A DNA stretch of 64,000 nt from Geotalea sp. SG265 (GCF_022808985.1 NZ_JAKZFT010000004.1:124001-188000); one strand, 5' to 3'; positions 35,596-44,351 are shown, counted from the first letter of the stretch. Numbers and translations: made by a program. Notes: generated by a model not told the origin, from the letters alone.

Positions 35596-36875
35596 CTCCC
35601 ATCGTTAGTACGTTTATATTGAGCAATCCCTGATAGCACTTCATCGAAACATCTTTCAAACTCCATATGTTCCCGATAGAAAGGTTCTATATGTTTCGTC
35701 ATTGAATAATAGTTCTCCTCAATGTCAGGCAACACCGCAGATAATTCACCGGCACACGAGCAGATTCGGCCAATACCGTGACCCTCAAGCATCTCCCTGT
35801 AACCATGGATACCTCCACTGCAAACAACAGGAATACCGCATGACAGAAATTTGTTCAGCTTGCCAGAGGAAAACCCCAAATAATACATGTTCGGATTTGC
35901 TGCTGTTGGGAGGGGATACCAGACAATGCCGATATGTGCACTTCTGACCAGTTCATCATATTCTTCTTCATTGAGGTTTTCCGTTTGAAAGTAAATTGTT
36001 CCGGCTGCAACTTCACTCGAATAGTGCGAGACAACTTCATCCAGATATCCGTCACGACTATACACATTTAAGAAAAACACATACTCATCTCCCAGTCGTA
36101 TACCTGCATCGATAAGGGCAAGATCAAAACCTTTTTCAAAGCCACCTGTGTATAGCAATATCTTTTTATAGGGTGGAATGCCATATCTGTTGAAAGCATA
36201 GTCAGATTTTTGGTCGTTGTAGCCAATATATCCAGCCTCAGGCACATAGATAATATCATTGACAAAAGGGAACTCTTCTTTTAACACCTTCGCCCTCATA
36301 TGATCTGAAACTACCGAAAACAGTATTCTCTTATATGACTGATGCGAAAGACGCCACCAAGATCTAAGCGCCAGAATTGAATACAAAAACTCCTTTAAAT
36401 ATGCGCTCAGCAATTCCCTGAACCGCTGAATCGTGAACATATCGTTTCTAGCAGCCGTGATCAGGGATCTCAAGAGGGCAGCTAACAGTTTATTCGGATT
36501 TATAATATTACTGATAAGGCGTGAAGGGTAATTTTTATATATGAGCTCCATAGAAAAGTAGACTATCTGTATAGAATTTTTCTTGTTTGACAGTATTTCA
36601 CTGACAATCAATCCTTCAATATAATAGGCAAAAAACAGGTCGTAGGGAATTCCCAGATTCCTTGCGAGTCTGGCAGCCTTTTTCACGTAGTTATACTGGT
36701 CAGCATCACTGACGATAAATATGCGACAATTAACAATGTTGATTTCAGTAGACATGGGAAATGGGAGATAGAGATCAACGGAATGGCCTTCACTGGAGAG
36801 AACTCGAATTGCGGCTACAATAGACGGAAATGTGTTCAGATTTCTCGTTTCATAGGCAAACAAAGCAATTTTCAT
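35571..36875 (-). CDS. Glycosyltransferase (GT-B/GT4-like)
   Basis: 434 residues. The start KIALFAYETRN and SSEGHSVDLYLPFP are the acceptor-side Rossmann strands, FFAYYIEGLIVSEILS follows, and the C-terminal domain has RYGIPPYKKILLYTGGFEKGF and AHIGIVWYPLPTAANPNMYY, with FSSGKLNKFLSCGIPVVCSG replacing the usual EX7E block. So it is a GT4-like protein with a divergent catalytic end. Its first 13 codons are duplicated at 38810-38852 next to another methyltransferase, which shows an insertion split an older operon here. The gene is AT-rich, like the next one. Confidence 0.7.
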   Translation of the reverse strand: MKIALFAYETRNLNTFPSIVAAIRVLSSEGHSVDLYLPFPMSTEINIVNCRIFIVSDADQYNYVKKAARLARNLGIPYDLFFAYYIEGLIVSEILSNKKNSIQIVYFSMELIYKNYPSRLISNIINPNKLLAALLRSLITAARNDMFTIQRFRELLSAYLKEFLYSILALRSWWRLSHQSYKRILFSVVSDHMRAKVLKEEFPFVNDIIYVPEAGYIGYNDQKSDYAFNRYGIPPYKKILLYTGGFEKGFDLALIDAGIRLGDEYVFFLNVYSRDGYLDEVVSHYSSEVAAGTIYFQTENLNEEEYDELVRSAHIGIVWYPLPTAANPNMYYLGFSSGKLNKFLSCGIPVVCSGGIHGYREMLEGHGIGRICSCAGELSAVLPDIEENYYSMTKHIEPFYREHMEFERCFDEVLSGIAQYKRTNDGRCMEHLLC

Positions 36876-36878
36876 TTC
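36836..36878. repeat. 43-bp direct repeat, copy A (start of the GT gene)
   Basis: This copy holds the first codons of the intact glycosyltransferase gene (its ATG is at 36873-36875). It matches 38810-38852 in 42 of 43 positions; the one difference turns the ATG into ATA in the other copy. Confidence 0.9.
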
Positions 36879-37020
36879 GTAAGCTTCCCTGTCAAGCAGA
36901 GTTGTAAAGTAGAGTTTACGCTACCCCACGGCGCATTTACACCCTCGCATATCTTGCCCCACGTACTAATTCAAGGGGGCAAGTATCATCGCCAACAGTT
37001 CTCCGCATTGTTCCGCGTTC
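36879..37020. other. Intergenic gap of mosaic origin
   Basis: 142 bp with no gene. It contains a small hairpin (GTAAA/TTTAC near 36913-36928) and GTAAA-type units in opposite directions (near 36913, 36924 and 36946), loosely like an insertion sequence end, but no known element could be named. It lies at one edge of the segment inserted between copy A and copy B of the 43-bp repeat. Confidence 0.35.
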
Positions 37021-37716
37021 TCATCTCTTCAATGCCCTGACAAAACAACCATAATGAAGCAGTTCGGATGAGCCTTTGCCACTTTCGCTGAAGCGGTCAA
37101 GCATATTCAGCACCAACCGCATCGCTAAAGATTCTAGGAGGGTAGTTCTCCGGGTAGAGTATTGTTCAGCAACAGTCGGAATCCGTCGCACTTCTTGAGC
37201 CAAGTATTCAAAATAATTGCCGTTCTCCACCAGTTCATCAACGTGAAAGCCGCAGGCAGGAAGATTGGTCTCGTAGAAATATCTGCTAAACCCGGTGTAG
37301 AAATGGTACGGGGCGAAGTGTGTTAGACTGCAAAATGGGGCGGTCAGAATCAATGCTCCACCCGGTCGAAGGAGTCTGGCAAATTCCCGGATAGCAGCAA
37401 GGGGGTCGGGTAGATGTTCGAACACCTCAATACACATAATGGCATCGAAAAAGTCATCAGGTTTAGGAATCGCCGTAATATCACTCACTATATCAAGCTT
37501 CGACTGATCCCATACCCCGGTTTGTAAGCCACGAGCGTCTCCTTTTCCGTCATACTGGGCAAAGTCCTGAGAGACATACTCTAGAAGTCTGCAAAATTTT
37601 TTGTATTTCCGCTCCCCGGCGCCGGCATCGAGAATTCTTGAACCGGGGGGAATGCTCTTCAGGCAAGCCTCAAGCCATGTCTCACGAGTATATAGGTTCT
37701 TAGTTCCGATTTTCAT
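37021..37716 (-). CDS. Class I SAM-dependent methyltransferase
   Basis: 231 residues, Methyltransf_11-like. Motif I is RILDAGAGERKYKKF, the acidic pair and D-x-x-D follow (SQDFAQYDGKG), and motif IV/post regions are FDAIMCIEVFEHLPDPLAAI and LLRPGGALILTAPF. SLTHFAPYHFYTGFSRYFYE is typical of methyltransferases in O-antigen loci. The gene starts inside the stop codon of the radical SAM gene (TAATG), so the two form a pair. The methyl acceptor, probably a sugar or terminal residue, is unknown. Confidence 0.85.
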   Translation of the reverse strand: MKIGTKNLYTRETWLEACLKSIPPGSRILDAGAGERKYKKFCRLLEYVSQDFAQYDGKGDARGLQTGVWDQSKLDIVSDITAIPKPDDFFDAIMCIEVFEHLPDPLAAIREFARLLRPGGALILTAPFCSLTHFAPYHFYTGFSRYFYETNLPACGFHVDELVENGNYFEYLAQEVRRIPTVAEQYSTRRTTLLESLAMRLVLNMLDRFSESGKGSSELLHYGCFVRALKR

Positions 37717-38702
37717 TATTTTCTCAATAATGCTTTAAGTTTAGATTTGACTCTGTTCAAACTGATGTCCCTTAGTGAATAAAACTCCGGCATTGTCATC
37801 CAGGCATTGCAAGACAAACACGGATCCTCGTCTATTAATCCTTTGACATGCCTGATTCTTATAGCTTTTATTTCCGAATTCCAAATCGCTAACAGAGGCT
37901 TCTCCATTACGGAGGGTAACCTCGATTGAAGTTTATAATCGTGGCAACAATACATTACTCTACCTTCAGACGATATTGCCATTGATGCCCATAGTAAATG
38001 ACACGGGTATCTGACCCGTTTCGCCTTTGTCGTAGTTCGCTTATTTCCGAACTCCTCTGGCAGTTTTACTTTTCCGGCCCAATCATCAAGAGGTATGAAG
38101 TTCACCGGAATATTTTTTTGTCCCCAAAACTTCTCTATATGTCCCAGCTCGGAACATGTTAGATCCGAAACAATACAATCGACGCCAACTTTGCATTTGC
38201 CATTCAACTGTATATTCAAACGGGAGAATTCTGCAATATGCGCAAGAACCTCTTCATAGTTGGCTCCAGACCGAATTTTTTCATATGTTTCTCTGTTGCA
38301 TCCGTCAAATGAAAATACTATTTCTCTGAGACCTGCCAGGATCAGCTTCTTTCCGATTGATGCAACTAATTTTGTGCCGTTAGTTGTGAATCCGACGTGG
38401 TGGCCCTTTGATGATGCATAAGCAACAAAATCAACTATTTCAGAATTCAGCAACGGCTCACCCAACTGATTCAGTCTGATTGTCCTGCATTTATCAGAAA
38501 GCTGGTCAATTATCCTTCGATATAACTCAAAAGGCATACCGGAATACTTCCGACCATTCATATTGTTATGTGGATCGGGAACAGGGCACATTTTGCAGTG
38601 CAGGTTGCAACCCATAAATGACTCAATGAAAACAGTGTCAGGAAGTTCACTGATATCTGCTTGCCTACAGTTAAAATACTTCTGATGCCGAGTCATATTC
38701 AT
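37716..38702 (-). CDS. Radical SAM/SPASM-type protein
   Basis: 328 residues. The N-terminal cluster motif CNLHCKMC (Cys32, 36, 39) binds the SAM-cleaving 4Fe-4S cluster. IRLNQLGEPLLNSEIVDFV and FTTNGTKL are typical core strands. Near the end RVMYCCHDYKL and DPCLSCNAW give cysteines for auxiliary cluster(s), as in SPASM/twitch proteins. These enzymes act on peptides or sugars, and in glycan loci they can be dehydratases or epimerases. It is coupled to the methyltransferase by a TAATG overlap, and both lie in the inserted segment between the two 43-bp copies. Confidence 0.8.
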   Translation of the reverse strand: MNMTRHQKYFNCRQADISELPDTVFIESFMGCNLHCKMCPVPDPHNNMNGRKYSGMPFELYRRIIDQLSDKCRTIRLNQLGEPLLNSEIVDFVAYASSKGHHVGFTTNGTKLVASIGKKLILAGLREIVFSFDGCNRETYEKIRSGANYEEVLAHIAEFSRLNIQLNGKCKVGVDCIVSDLTCSELGHIEKFWGQKNIPVNFIPLDDWAGKVKLPEEFGNKRTTTKAKRVRYPCHLLWASMAISSEGRVMYCCHDYKLQSRLPSVMEKPLLAIWNSEIKAIRIRHVKGLIDEDPCLSCNAWMTMPEFYSLRDISLNRVKSKLKALLRK

Positions 38703-38742
38703 CTTTTTTAAACCAGAAACAACTGACGTGTGCTATCAATAG

Positions 38743-38809
38743 CTAACACCATCTGTAGTACTCCCTCTCATATTCTGCTGGTGAAATGTACCCTATAGAC
38801 GGGAACGTG
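38743..38809 (-). mobile_element. C-terminal remnant of an IS3-family transposase
   Basis: Read on the minus strand, this stretch gives SIGYISPAEYEREYYRWC and a stop. It matches the last residues of IS3-family integrase-type OrfB (the GYxSPxxYE motif near the end of the catalytic domain). Nothing else of the element is left, and no terminal inverted repeat is recognisable after the stop. It directly touches copy B of the 43-bp repeat, so an IS probably mediated the rearrangement. Confidence 0.7.
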
Positions 38810-38852
38810 TCAGATTTCTCGTTTCATAGGCAAACAAAGCAATTTTTATTTC
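38810..38852. repeat. 43-bp direct repeat, copy B (GT gene start remnant)
   Basis: It encodes KIALFAYETRNL with the start changed from ATG to ATA, then a short out-of-family tail and a stop. The downstream 13-codon relic overlaps the stop of the methyltransferase at 38851, as it would in a normal operon junction. So the methyltransferase and the glycosyltransferase at 35571-36875 were once adjacent. Confidence 0.85.
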
Positions 38853-39627
38853 AATCAACCGCTTTACAAACCCAAACCACACCCCATGTATCCGGCCCCG
38901 CTTGCTTGCCGGTCACAAACTCCTCGCACAAAATTGTTTCGAACCCTGTTTCTTCGAGTAGCATCACAATCTCCGGCTGGAAAAGATATCGCATGCGATG
39001 TGTCTCCGACAGTTGCTCCCTTACCCCACTCCGTTTATTAGTAACCAGAACATCGTAGTTAACGTCCACGACATTATCATTATAATTAATGGCAGGCTCA
39101 GCAATGCGAATTACAGATATTTCATCATCCTCAAGACGCTTCACCCTTACAACCGGAGGATCAGTCAATACCGCCGGGCCGTACCAGCAGTCGAAAATGA
39201 ACAGCCCCCCCGGTTTAAGATTGGCCTTTGCGTTGACAAAAGCTGCTTTAAGGTCATTATTTGATGTCTGGTAACTCATCACATGGAAAAGGGAGACAAC
39301 CACGTCAAACATCGAGTTAAGACGGGCGGTTCGAATATCTCCTGCAAGAAAGGTACAGCCGCCTCTTACCTGCTGCCGGCCGAATGCCTGAAGGCGGGAG
39401 ACTGCGATATGCAGCATTTCCTCAGACATATCTATACCGGTGACCTCGTAACCGAGTTTCGCCAATTCAAAGTCATGCGATCCCGTGCCACAGCCAAAAT
39501 CCAAGATAGTACGCGTACCAGGAGCGTGCTTGGCTAATATTTCATGAATATAGGATGCCTCTGCGGCATAATTCTTGTTTCTGTAGCATAAGTTGTAATA
39601 TTTCGAGTAGGTGCCAAAAACACTCAT
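38851..39627 (-). CDS. Class I SAM-dependent methyltransferase
   Basis: 258 residues. Motif I is RTILDFGCGTGSHDFELAKL, motif II GYEVTGIDMSEEMLHIA, then LAGDIRTARL, MFDVVVSLFHVMSYQTSN and LKPGGLFIFDCWYGPAV. The C-terminal half (RVKRLEDDEISVIRI, VDVNYDVLV) is a beta lid seen in small-molecule methyltransferases. It follows the aminotransferase gene with an overlap of 4 nt (ATGA). Originally the next gene down was the GT4-like glycosyltransferase (see the repeat). A nucleotide-sugar or glycan end group is a likely substrate. Confidence 0.85.
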   Translation of the reverse strand: MSVFGTYSKYYNLCYRNKNYAAEASYIHEILAKHAPGTRTILDFGCGTGSHDFELAKLGYEVTGIDMSEEMLHIAVSRLQAFGRQQVRGGCTFLAGDIRTARLNSMFDVVVSLFHVMSYQTSNNDLKAAFVNAKANLKPGGLFIFDCWYGPAVLTDPPVVRVKRLEDDEISVIRIAEPAINYNDNVVDVNYDVLVTNKRSGVREQLSETHRMRYLFQPEIVMLLEETGFETILCEEFVTGKQAGPDTWGVVWVCKAVD

Positions 39628-40751
39628 CTCTCCCCTCCCAGCACATTTTGCATTTCTTCTGCAACCGTCGAAATCTGTTCTTCAGTTATTGCCAGACCAC
39701 TGGGAAGATAGAAACCACGCCGCGCGAAACGCTCGGAGACCGGATACTTCTCGCCAGCAAAAAGCCCCATCCGTTGAAATACCGGTTGTTCATGCATTGG
39801 CCAGAAAAAGGGGCGAGTGCCGATCCCTTTTTCTCCCAATCTGCGTATAGCCTCTTTTGCATCAAACGGTACATTGTCTTTTAAAATAATCCCGTAAACC
39901 CAATAGATATTTTCAGCGTATGTAGTTTTTGTGGGCATAAGCTCCAGTCCGTCAACCATTGCAAACAACTCAGTATATTTCTTACCCATAGCTCGCTTGC
40001 GAGCAACGAATTCCGGGAGCCGCTCCAGTTGAGCTACCCCAAGCGCAGCCTGAAGGTTGGTCATACGATAATTCCAACCCATTTCCTCATGCACAAACCG
40101 TCTCGCTGGCTGGAAACAAAGATTTCTCAATCCTTTGCAGCGCTCCGCCAATTCGGGGTCATTGCACACCAGCATCCCCCCCTCGCCGGTGGTAACATGC
40201 TTATTAGGGTAAAAACTGAATGTGCTTATATCTCCAAAACTGCCGCATGGCCTTTGCTTGTATGTCTGACCATGCATCTCGGCAGCATCCTCTATGACTT
40301 TCAGATCATGTTTGCGAGCCAGTTCCATGATGGGATCCATATCGACCGGGAAGCCGTAAATATGAACCACCATGATTGCTTTGGTTCGGGCGGAGATTCT
40401 ATCTGCCACCTGACTGACATTCATATTCCATGTGAATGGATCGGTATCAACCAAGACCGGTGTGGCACCAGCACGAACAATCGCATTGACACAAGAGATG
40501 ATTGTAAATGCAGGAACGATTACCTCGTCGCCTACTCCCAGTTTCAGTGCCGTGACAGCAATATCAAGCGCACCGGAACCGTTCGACACCGCAATACCAA
40601 ATTGTCGTTCCACCAGTTTGGAAAAACGATCCTCAAAAACGTTAACAAAGGGTCCTTCGGAGGAAATCCAACCGGAGTCGATACACTCCAATAGGTACTT
40701 TTTTTCATTGCCATCAAGGAGTGGCTCGTTAACAGGGATAAAGTTATTCAT
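39624..40751 (-). CDS. DegT/DnrJ/EryC1/StrS-type sugar aminotransferase
   Basis: 375 residues from the ATG at 40751, which overlaps the cupin stop by 8 nt; a longer reading to 40817 adds 22 residues without family support. The fold is the PLP type I aminotransferase of nucleotide sugars: NEPLLDGNEKKYLLECIDSG, FGIAVSNGSGALDIAVTAL, DAAEMHGQTYK, and FSFYPNKHVTTGEGGML with the PLP lysine. IYWVYGIIL and MHEQPVFQRMGLF complete it. Such enzymes make 3- or 4-amino sugars such as perosamine or viosamine. No oxidoreductase or dehydratase partner is in the window, so its substrate is unknown. Confidence 0.9.
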   Translation of the reverse strand: MNNFIPVNEPLLDGNEKKYLLECIDSGWISSEGPFVNVFEDRFSKLVERQFGIAVSNGSGALDIAVTALKLGVGDEVIVPAFTIISCVNAIVRAGATPVLVDTDPFTWNMNVSQVADRISARTKAIMVVHIYGFPVDMDPIMELARKHDLKVIEDAAEMHGQTYKQRPCGSFGDISTFSFYPNKHVTTGEGGMLVCNDPELAERCKGLRNLCFQPARRFVHEEMGWNYRMTNLQAALGVAQLERLPEFVARKRAMGKKYTELFAMVDGLELMPTKTTYAENIYWVYGIILKDNVPFDAKEAIRRLGEKGIGTRPFFWPMHEQPVFQRMGLFAGEKYPVSERFARRGFYLPSGLAITEEQISTVAEEMQNVLGGER

Positions 40752-41181
40752 TCTGTTCCACCATTGAACTTTTCGCAAAAATTCCCTCGAACCTGGTCTT
40801 GTCAGCCTCACCGACATAGGGTCCCTGTTTCACTTCTACCATCTCGATTTCTTCTATAACCTCAAATCCATGGCCACCTGCAGCAAGCAGAATGACGTCT
40901 CCTGATTCAAGAATGCGGCTTTCAAGGAAATTGTGCTGATGATCGAAGAAGTCCACACGTAGCTTACCCTTCCTGATAAAGAGAACTTCTTGCGTATAGG
41001 TTACCGCCCTTGACACAGGGTTATGCACATGTGGTTCTATTAATTTGCCTTGCGGATGATTCATGTAGGCAAGCTGTTGAGAAAAGTCATCAGGTGTGAA
41101 AAAGTGAATACCAGATGCACTATAGTTTTGGCGCAGGATTATTGCGTAAAGCTTGTCCTCTAATATAACTCGTTCTATCAT
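40744..41181 (-). CDS. Cupin-domain protein
   Basis: 145 residues from the ATG at 41181, with GGAG 7 nt upstream; an earlier start at 41238 would overlap the GT2 gene by 26 nt. The conserved double-stranded beta-helix fold is seen in HVHNPVSRAVTYTQEVLFIR, KLRVDFFDHQHN and ESGDVILLAAGGHGFEVIEE. The HxH...E...H set looks partly intact for a metal site. In glycan loci such cupins lie beside sugar aminotransferases and may be epimerases, isomerases or binding proteins; which is not shown here. It overlaps the aminotransferase by 8 nt. Confidence 0.65.
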   Translation of the reverse strand: MIERVILEDKLYAIILRQNYSASGIHFFTPDDFSQQLAYMNHPQGKLIEPHVHNPVSRAVTYTQEVLFIRKGKLRVDFFDHQHNFLESRILESGDVILLAAGGHGFEVIEEIEMVEVKQGPYVGEADKTRFEGIFAKSSMVEQNE

Positions 41182-41212
41182 AATGTTCTCCATACCTTTA
41201 CTAGCCCTACCT

Positions 41213-42211
41213 TCATTTGTTAAAGAGTTTTTCGGCATATGCCCACAACATTCGTGACATCCGGACTAACGGGTTGGCTTTTCGATGCGAATCGTAAGTT
41301 ATTTTTTTTCTGGCTAACCATTCAAGAAGAACAATTTCACAAGAAGTTCCTACCGTTTTCGCTAGAACTTCACTTGCCTCGTCAAAATATTCCCAATTCA
41401 AGGCTCTTTGCGCACTTGAGATCAAATGACCATTCAATGTACTAATACCGCAATATTTCACTATTTCTTCTTGATGCTTGTTGACCACATATTGATATCC
41501 CCTGATATCTTTCAATTTGTCTTTAGAAATCGTTTCTCCATGATGCAGATGATAGGCAAAAAGAGGTTCTCTAATGTGAATAAACCTACAGCAATTGGCC
41601 AGCATGATTGCCGTGTCCCACTCTTGATACGAAGGAACATTTACGTCAAGTAACCCAATGGACTTTAATGCAGTCTTTGATGTTAGCATTCCCTGGAACA
41701 TTGGGCCTATAGAGCTCAAAACAGTTTTGCTGACAGAAATGCCATGAGTTAGTGGAATTGAACATAGGGTTTTCGTGCCGGAAACATGATCGATTCGATA
41801 ACAATCCGAATGCACAACCGTCATCGGATCAAATTTTACCGAGTAGAGAGCAGCTACTTGTTTTTCGATCTTACTGGGCAACCATTCATCATCTGAATCC
41901 AAAAAAGCTACCCACTCCCCAATAGATTCACGGATACCACGGTTGCGTGCAGCTTGGGCTCCAGAATTAACGTCTTGTATTATGCATCGGACTCTTGGGT
42001 CCTGAAATTTCTTGACCACTTCCACTGTGTGATCAAGAGAGCAATCATCCACAACGATTATTTCACAGGGAGGTACCGTCTGATTAACAACAGACGAAAG
42101 ACAATATTCTATGGTATCTGCTCTGTTAAAAGCAGGTATGACAACTGATATCTCAGGCAGCATTCTTGAAGACACTGCATATCTCCCCAAAGATACATCG
42201 TATGACGACAC
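41213..42211 (-). CDS. Family 2 glycosyltransferase
   Basis: 332 residues, GTG start at 42211; an ATG at 42163 is possible and neither has a good ribosome binding site. The GT-A motifs are ISVVIPAFNRADTIEYCLSS, VDDCSLDHTVEVVK, NSGAQAARNRGI, FLDSDDEWLPSKIEKQV. TSKTALKSIGLLDVN and FAYHLHHGETISKDKL are the catalytic-loop parts. Single-domain enzymes of this type add the next sugar of an O-antigen. It lies 10 nt from the GT4 gene upstream and shortly before the cupin. Confidence 0.85.
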   Translation of the reverse strand: MSSYDVSLGRYAVSSRMLPEISVVIPAFNRADTIEYCLSSVVNQTVPPCEIIVVDDCSLDHTVEVVKKFQDPRVRCIIQDVNSGAQAARNRGIRESIGEWVAFLDSDDEWLPSKIEKQVAALYSVKFDPMTVVHSDCYRIDHVSGTKTLCSIPLTHGISVSKTVLSSIGPMFQGMLTSKTALKSIGLLDVNVPSYQEWDTAIMLANCCRFIHIREPLFAYHLHHGETISKDKLKDIRGYQYVVNKHQEEIVKYCGISTLNGHLISSAQRALNWEYFDEASEVLAKTVGTSCEIVLLEWLARKKITYDSHRKANPLVRMSRMLWAYAEKLFNK

Positions 42212-42221
42212 TTTTTATTGT

Positions 42222-43457
42222 TTAGCTAAAGCAATATTTATCATACAAATTGCAGATAATACTTGCATTGAATCTGTCATTTACAGATTTAGTCGAAGTG
42301 ACCTTTAAGGCTTTTAATCGAGCTTTATTGGTCAGCAAACCTATTGAAAAAGAAATTAGTTGTTCCACATCCATAAAGGCAGCCATGTATCCATTTTCGC
42401 CATTAATAATAATATCTGAGACACCACCAATATTAAATGAAATAACCGGAAGAGAGCAAAAATTTGCCTCAAGGAGAGCCATGCCAAAACTTTCAAGTAA
42501 CGTTGGAGAAACGCAAAAATCACAAGCCTTAATAGTCGCAATATTTGCCTCATAGCTGAGTTTGCCTGGTAAATGAACTTTTATATAAGACGGTAGGCTA
42601 CTCAATTCATGCAGTAATTTCTCATCGCTCACATCACCAGAAAGGTAAAATCCAATTGCCTGCCCATAAGCCGCCGACAGCCTTCTGATTATTTCGAAAA
42701 CCAAACGAGCACCTTTAATTGGAGACCCAGCAGATGGTATATATATCAGTGGTGAAGCTTCGGTTAGACGCAATATTGACCTGACATCAACAGCTCCGAT
42801 GGAGTTGATCATCTCATAATCCACCAGATTTGGAATAATATGGATTGGCTTATCAAAAGCGTGAGTATGCCGAAAAGTTTCCTCCATATATGTGGACGGA
42901 CATACTGCCATATTGGCTTTATTCAAGCTCATCTTCTCGATCTTATGAGCAATTAGTGCATCATGCTGGGAATATTTGCCTATGAGCGGTGCATCTATAA
43001 AACGAAGATAGTTGTGATGGGAGATAAAAATAGTTTTACATCCAGGTATTTTGGGAATAAAAAAACCTGGGCTGCCATAATCCGGTAATATCAATATGTC
43101 CGGCCTGAATTTGAGTAATTCCCTGCCAACTCTCCAAGCACCAATAGCTGAAACCAGAATATAGGGAAACTGGTCAGCCACATCAAACCACTCTCGAGTT
43201 TGCAGAAGCTTTGTATAAGCACTATAAAAAGCTCCCAAAGTTTTGAGGGCTAATTTCGGTGCGCCATGACGGACGACTTTCTCTTCAGTAGTACCGTCCA
43301 AATCATGGTCTGTGAAGGTGAAGCATTTAACATCGTATCCTTTTTGTATGAACAATCGATAAAGGTTATAATGTGCACTGGAGATGCCACCTGTTACATA
43401 CGGGGGAAAGGAGGATGAAACAATGGCAATTCTATGAGATTTGCCTGGTAATTCCAT
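42222..43457 (-). CDS. Family 4 glycosyltransferase (paralogue of 30400-31641)
   Basis: 411 residues. The start IAIVSSSFPPYVTGGISSA aligns with the paralogue's IAVVSPTVPHDGAGGVTSA. The catalytic half is FGMALLEANFCSLPVISFNI preceded by CDFCVSPTLLES, with IYIPSAGSPIKGARLVFEII and LPGKLSYEANIATIKAC. The two copies are 11 kb apart in one locus, and the pairing suggests sequential additions of the same sugar to different positions (inference). It sits 6 nt after the methyltransferase gene. Confidence 0.85.
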   Translation of the reverse strand: MELPGKSHRIAIVSSSFPPYVTGGISSAHYNLYRLFIQKGYDVKCFTFTDHDLDGTTEEKVVRHGAPKLALKTLGAFYSAYTKLLQTREWFDVADQFPYILVSAIGAWRVGRELLKFRPDILILPDYGSPGFFIPKIPGCKTIFISHHNYLRFIDAPLIGKYSQHDALIAHKIEKMSLNKANMAVCPSTYMEETFRHTHAFDKPIHIIPNLVDYEMINSIGAVDVRSILRLTEASPLIYIPSAGSPIKGARLVFEIIRRLSAAYGQAIGFYLSGDVSDEKLLHELSSLPSYIKVHLPGKLSYEANIATIKACDFCVSPTLLESFGMALLEANFCSLPVISFNIGGVSDIIINGENGYMAAFMDVEQLISFSIGLLTNKARLKALKVTSTKSVNDRFNASIICNLYDKYCFS

Positions 43458-43463
43458 TCTTGG

Positions 43464-44351
43464 TTACCTCTTCCGGACCACGAGCAAATGCATATCCGAA
43501 ACCTTATCCTGCCACTTGCCCCAAACGGCAGGAGGATTTGTCCGTTCCCTGCAGACCAGGTAATCTTCTTCCATTATCACCTCACATTGGGGTTCCAGCC
43601 TCGAACGGATGACATCCCATTCAATATGGTCATCAACAAACACATGGATGTCACCATCTGATGTCATTCTGCTATTCTTGGTCTTTAACAACCCCATGAT
43701 CAGCTTCTTCCACTCATGGAATGAGAACAGTCTTCTCACTAGACGGAAGGCAGGGTTATGGCTTACTGCTCCTGCTTCTGGATTAACGCCCAATTCATAA
43801 AGATGATCTGTATAAAATTTCTCACCCAACTCCCTAAGATATTCAAGATAATGTTCTTCAAACCTCCAATAGGACGGACTTACTTCATGGTCAATGACAA
43901 TCAAACCGCCGGGTTTAACAACACGCACAAACTCATCAAGAATTGATAGGTAGTCCGGAACATGATGTAGTACAGAATAAGTAACAATAACATCAAACGA
44001 GTTGTCAGCTATAGTATCAAGATTCTTACCGTTCAAAGCAAGTGTGGCAAGCCGGCTGTTTCCCCCCATTTTTTTTTGAATTTTATCGATGCATCCAGGT
44101 GATACATCCGCGGAAGTCACCATCAGCCTTAGTTCCAGGAGATGTCTGGTTAAATTGCCTGTTCCAGCTCCAAAATCAAGAGCCTTTATCGTGCCCCCCC
44201 CTGAAGAAAGATGTGATAAAGCTCCTTTAAGTTTCTGATGAATTCTCAATTGCTCAGTGGAATTGAAAATTTCAGGATGATTATTATCATACTTTTCAGC
44301 TGCAAGATCATGTGCCAGTCTATTAACTTGAATGAAATCGTTATCAGACAT
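43464..44351 (-). CDS. Class I SAM-dependent methyltransferase
   Basis: 295 residues. Motif I is IKALDFGAGTGNLTRHLL, then VTSADVSPGCIDKIQKK, SFDVIVTYSVLHHVPDYL and FVRVVKPGGLIVIDHEVSP. The C-terminal half is a variable helical cap with ECxxVI-type ends (EPQCEVIMEEDYLVCRE). It lies next to the GT4 gene and Wzt. Because ABC-dependent O-antigens are often ended by terminal methylation that the Wzt C-domain recognises, a capping role is a fair hypothesis, not shown by sequence. Confidence 0.85.
   Translation of the reverse strand: MSDNDFIQVNRLAHDLAAEKYDNNHPEIFNSTEQLRIHQKLKGALSHLSSGGGTIKALDFGAGTGNLTRHLLELRLMVTSADVSPGCIDKIQKKMGGNSRLATLALNGKNLDTIADNSFDVIVTYSVLHHVPDYLSILDEFVRVVKPGGLIVIDHEVSPSYWRFEEHYLEYLRELGEKFYTDHLYELGVNPEAGAVSHNPAFRLVRRLFSFHEWKKLIMGLLKTKNSRMTSDGDIHVFVDDHIEWDVIRSRLEPQCEVIMEEDYLVCRERTNPPAVWGKWQDKVSDMHLLVVRKR

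Noticed and set aside
36879-37020. Named insertion-sequence end (IS21-like) in the gap
   Set aside because: Repeated GTAAA units look like an IS end, but no element could be matched and no transposase is near, so it is kept as an unassigned gap.
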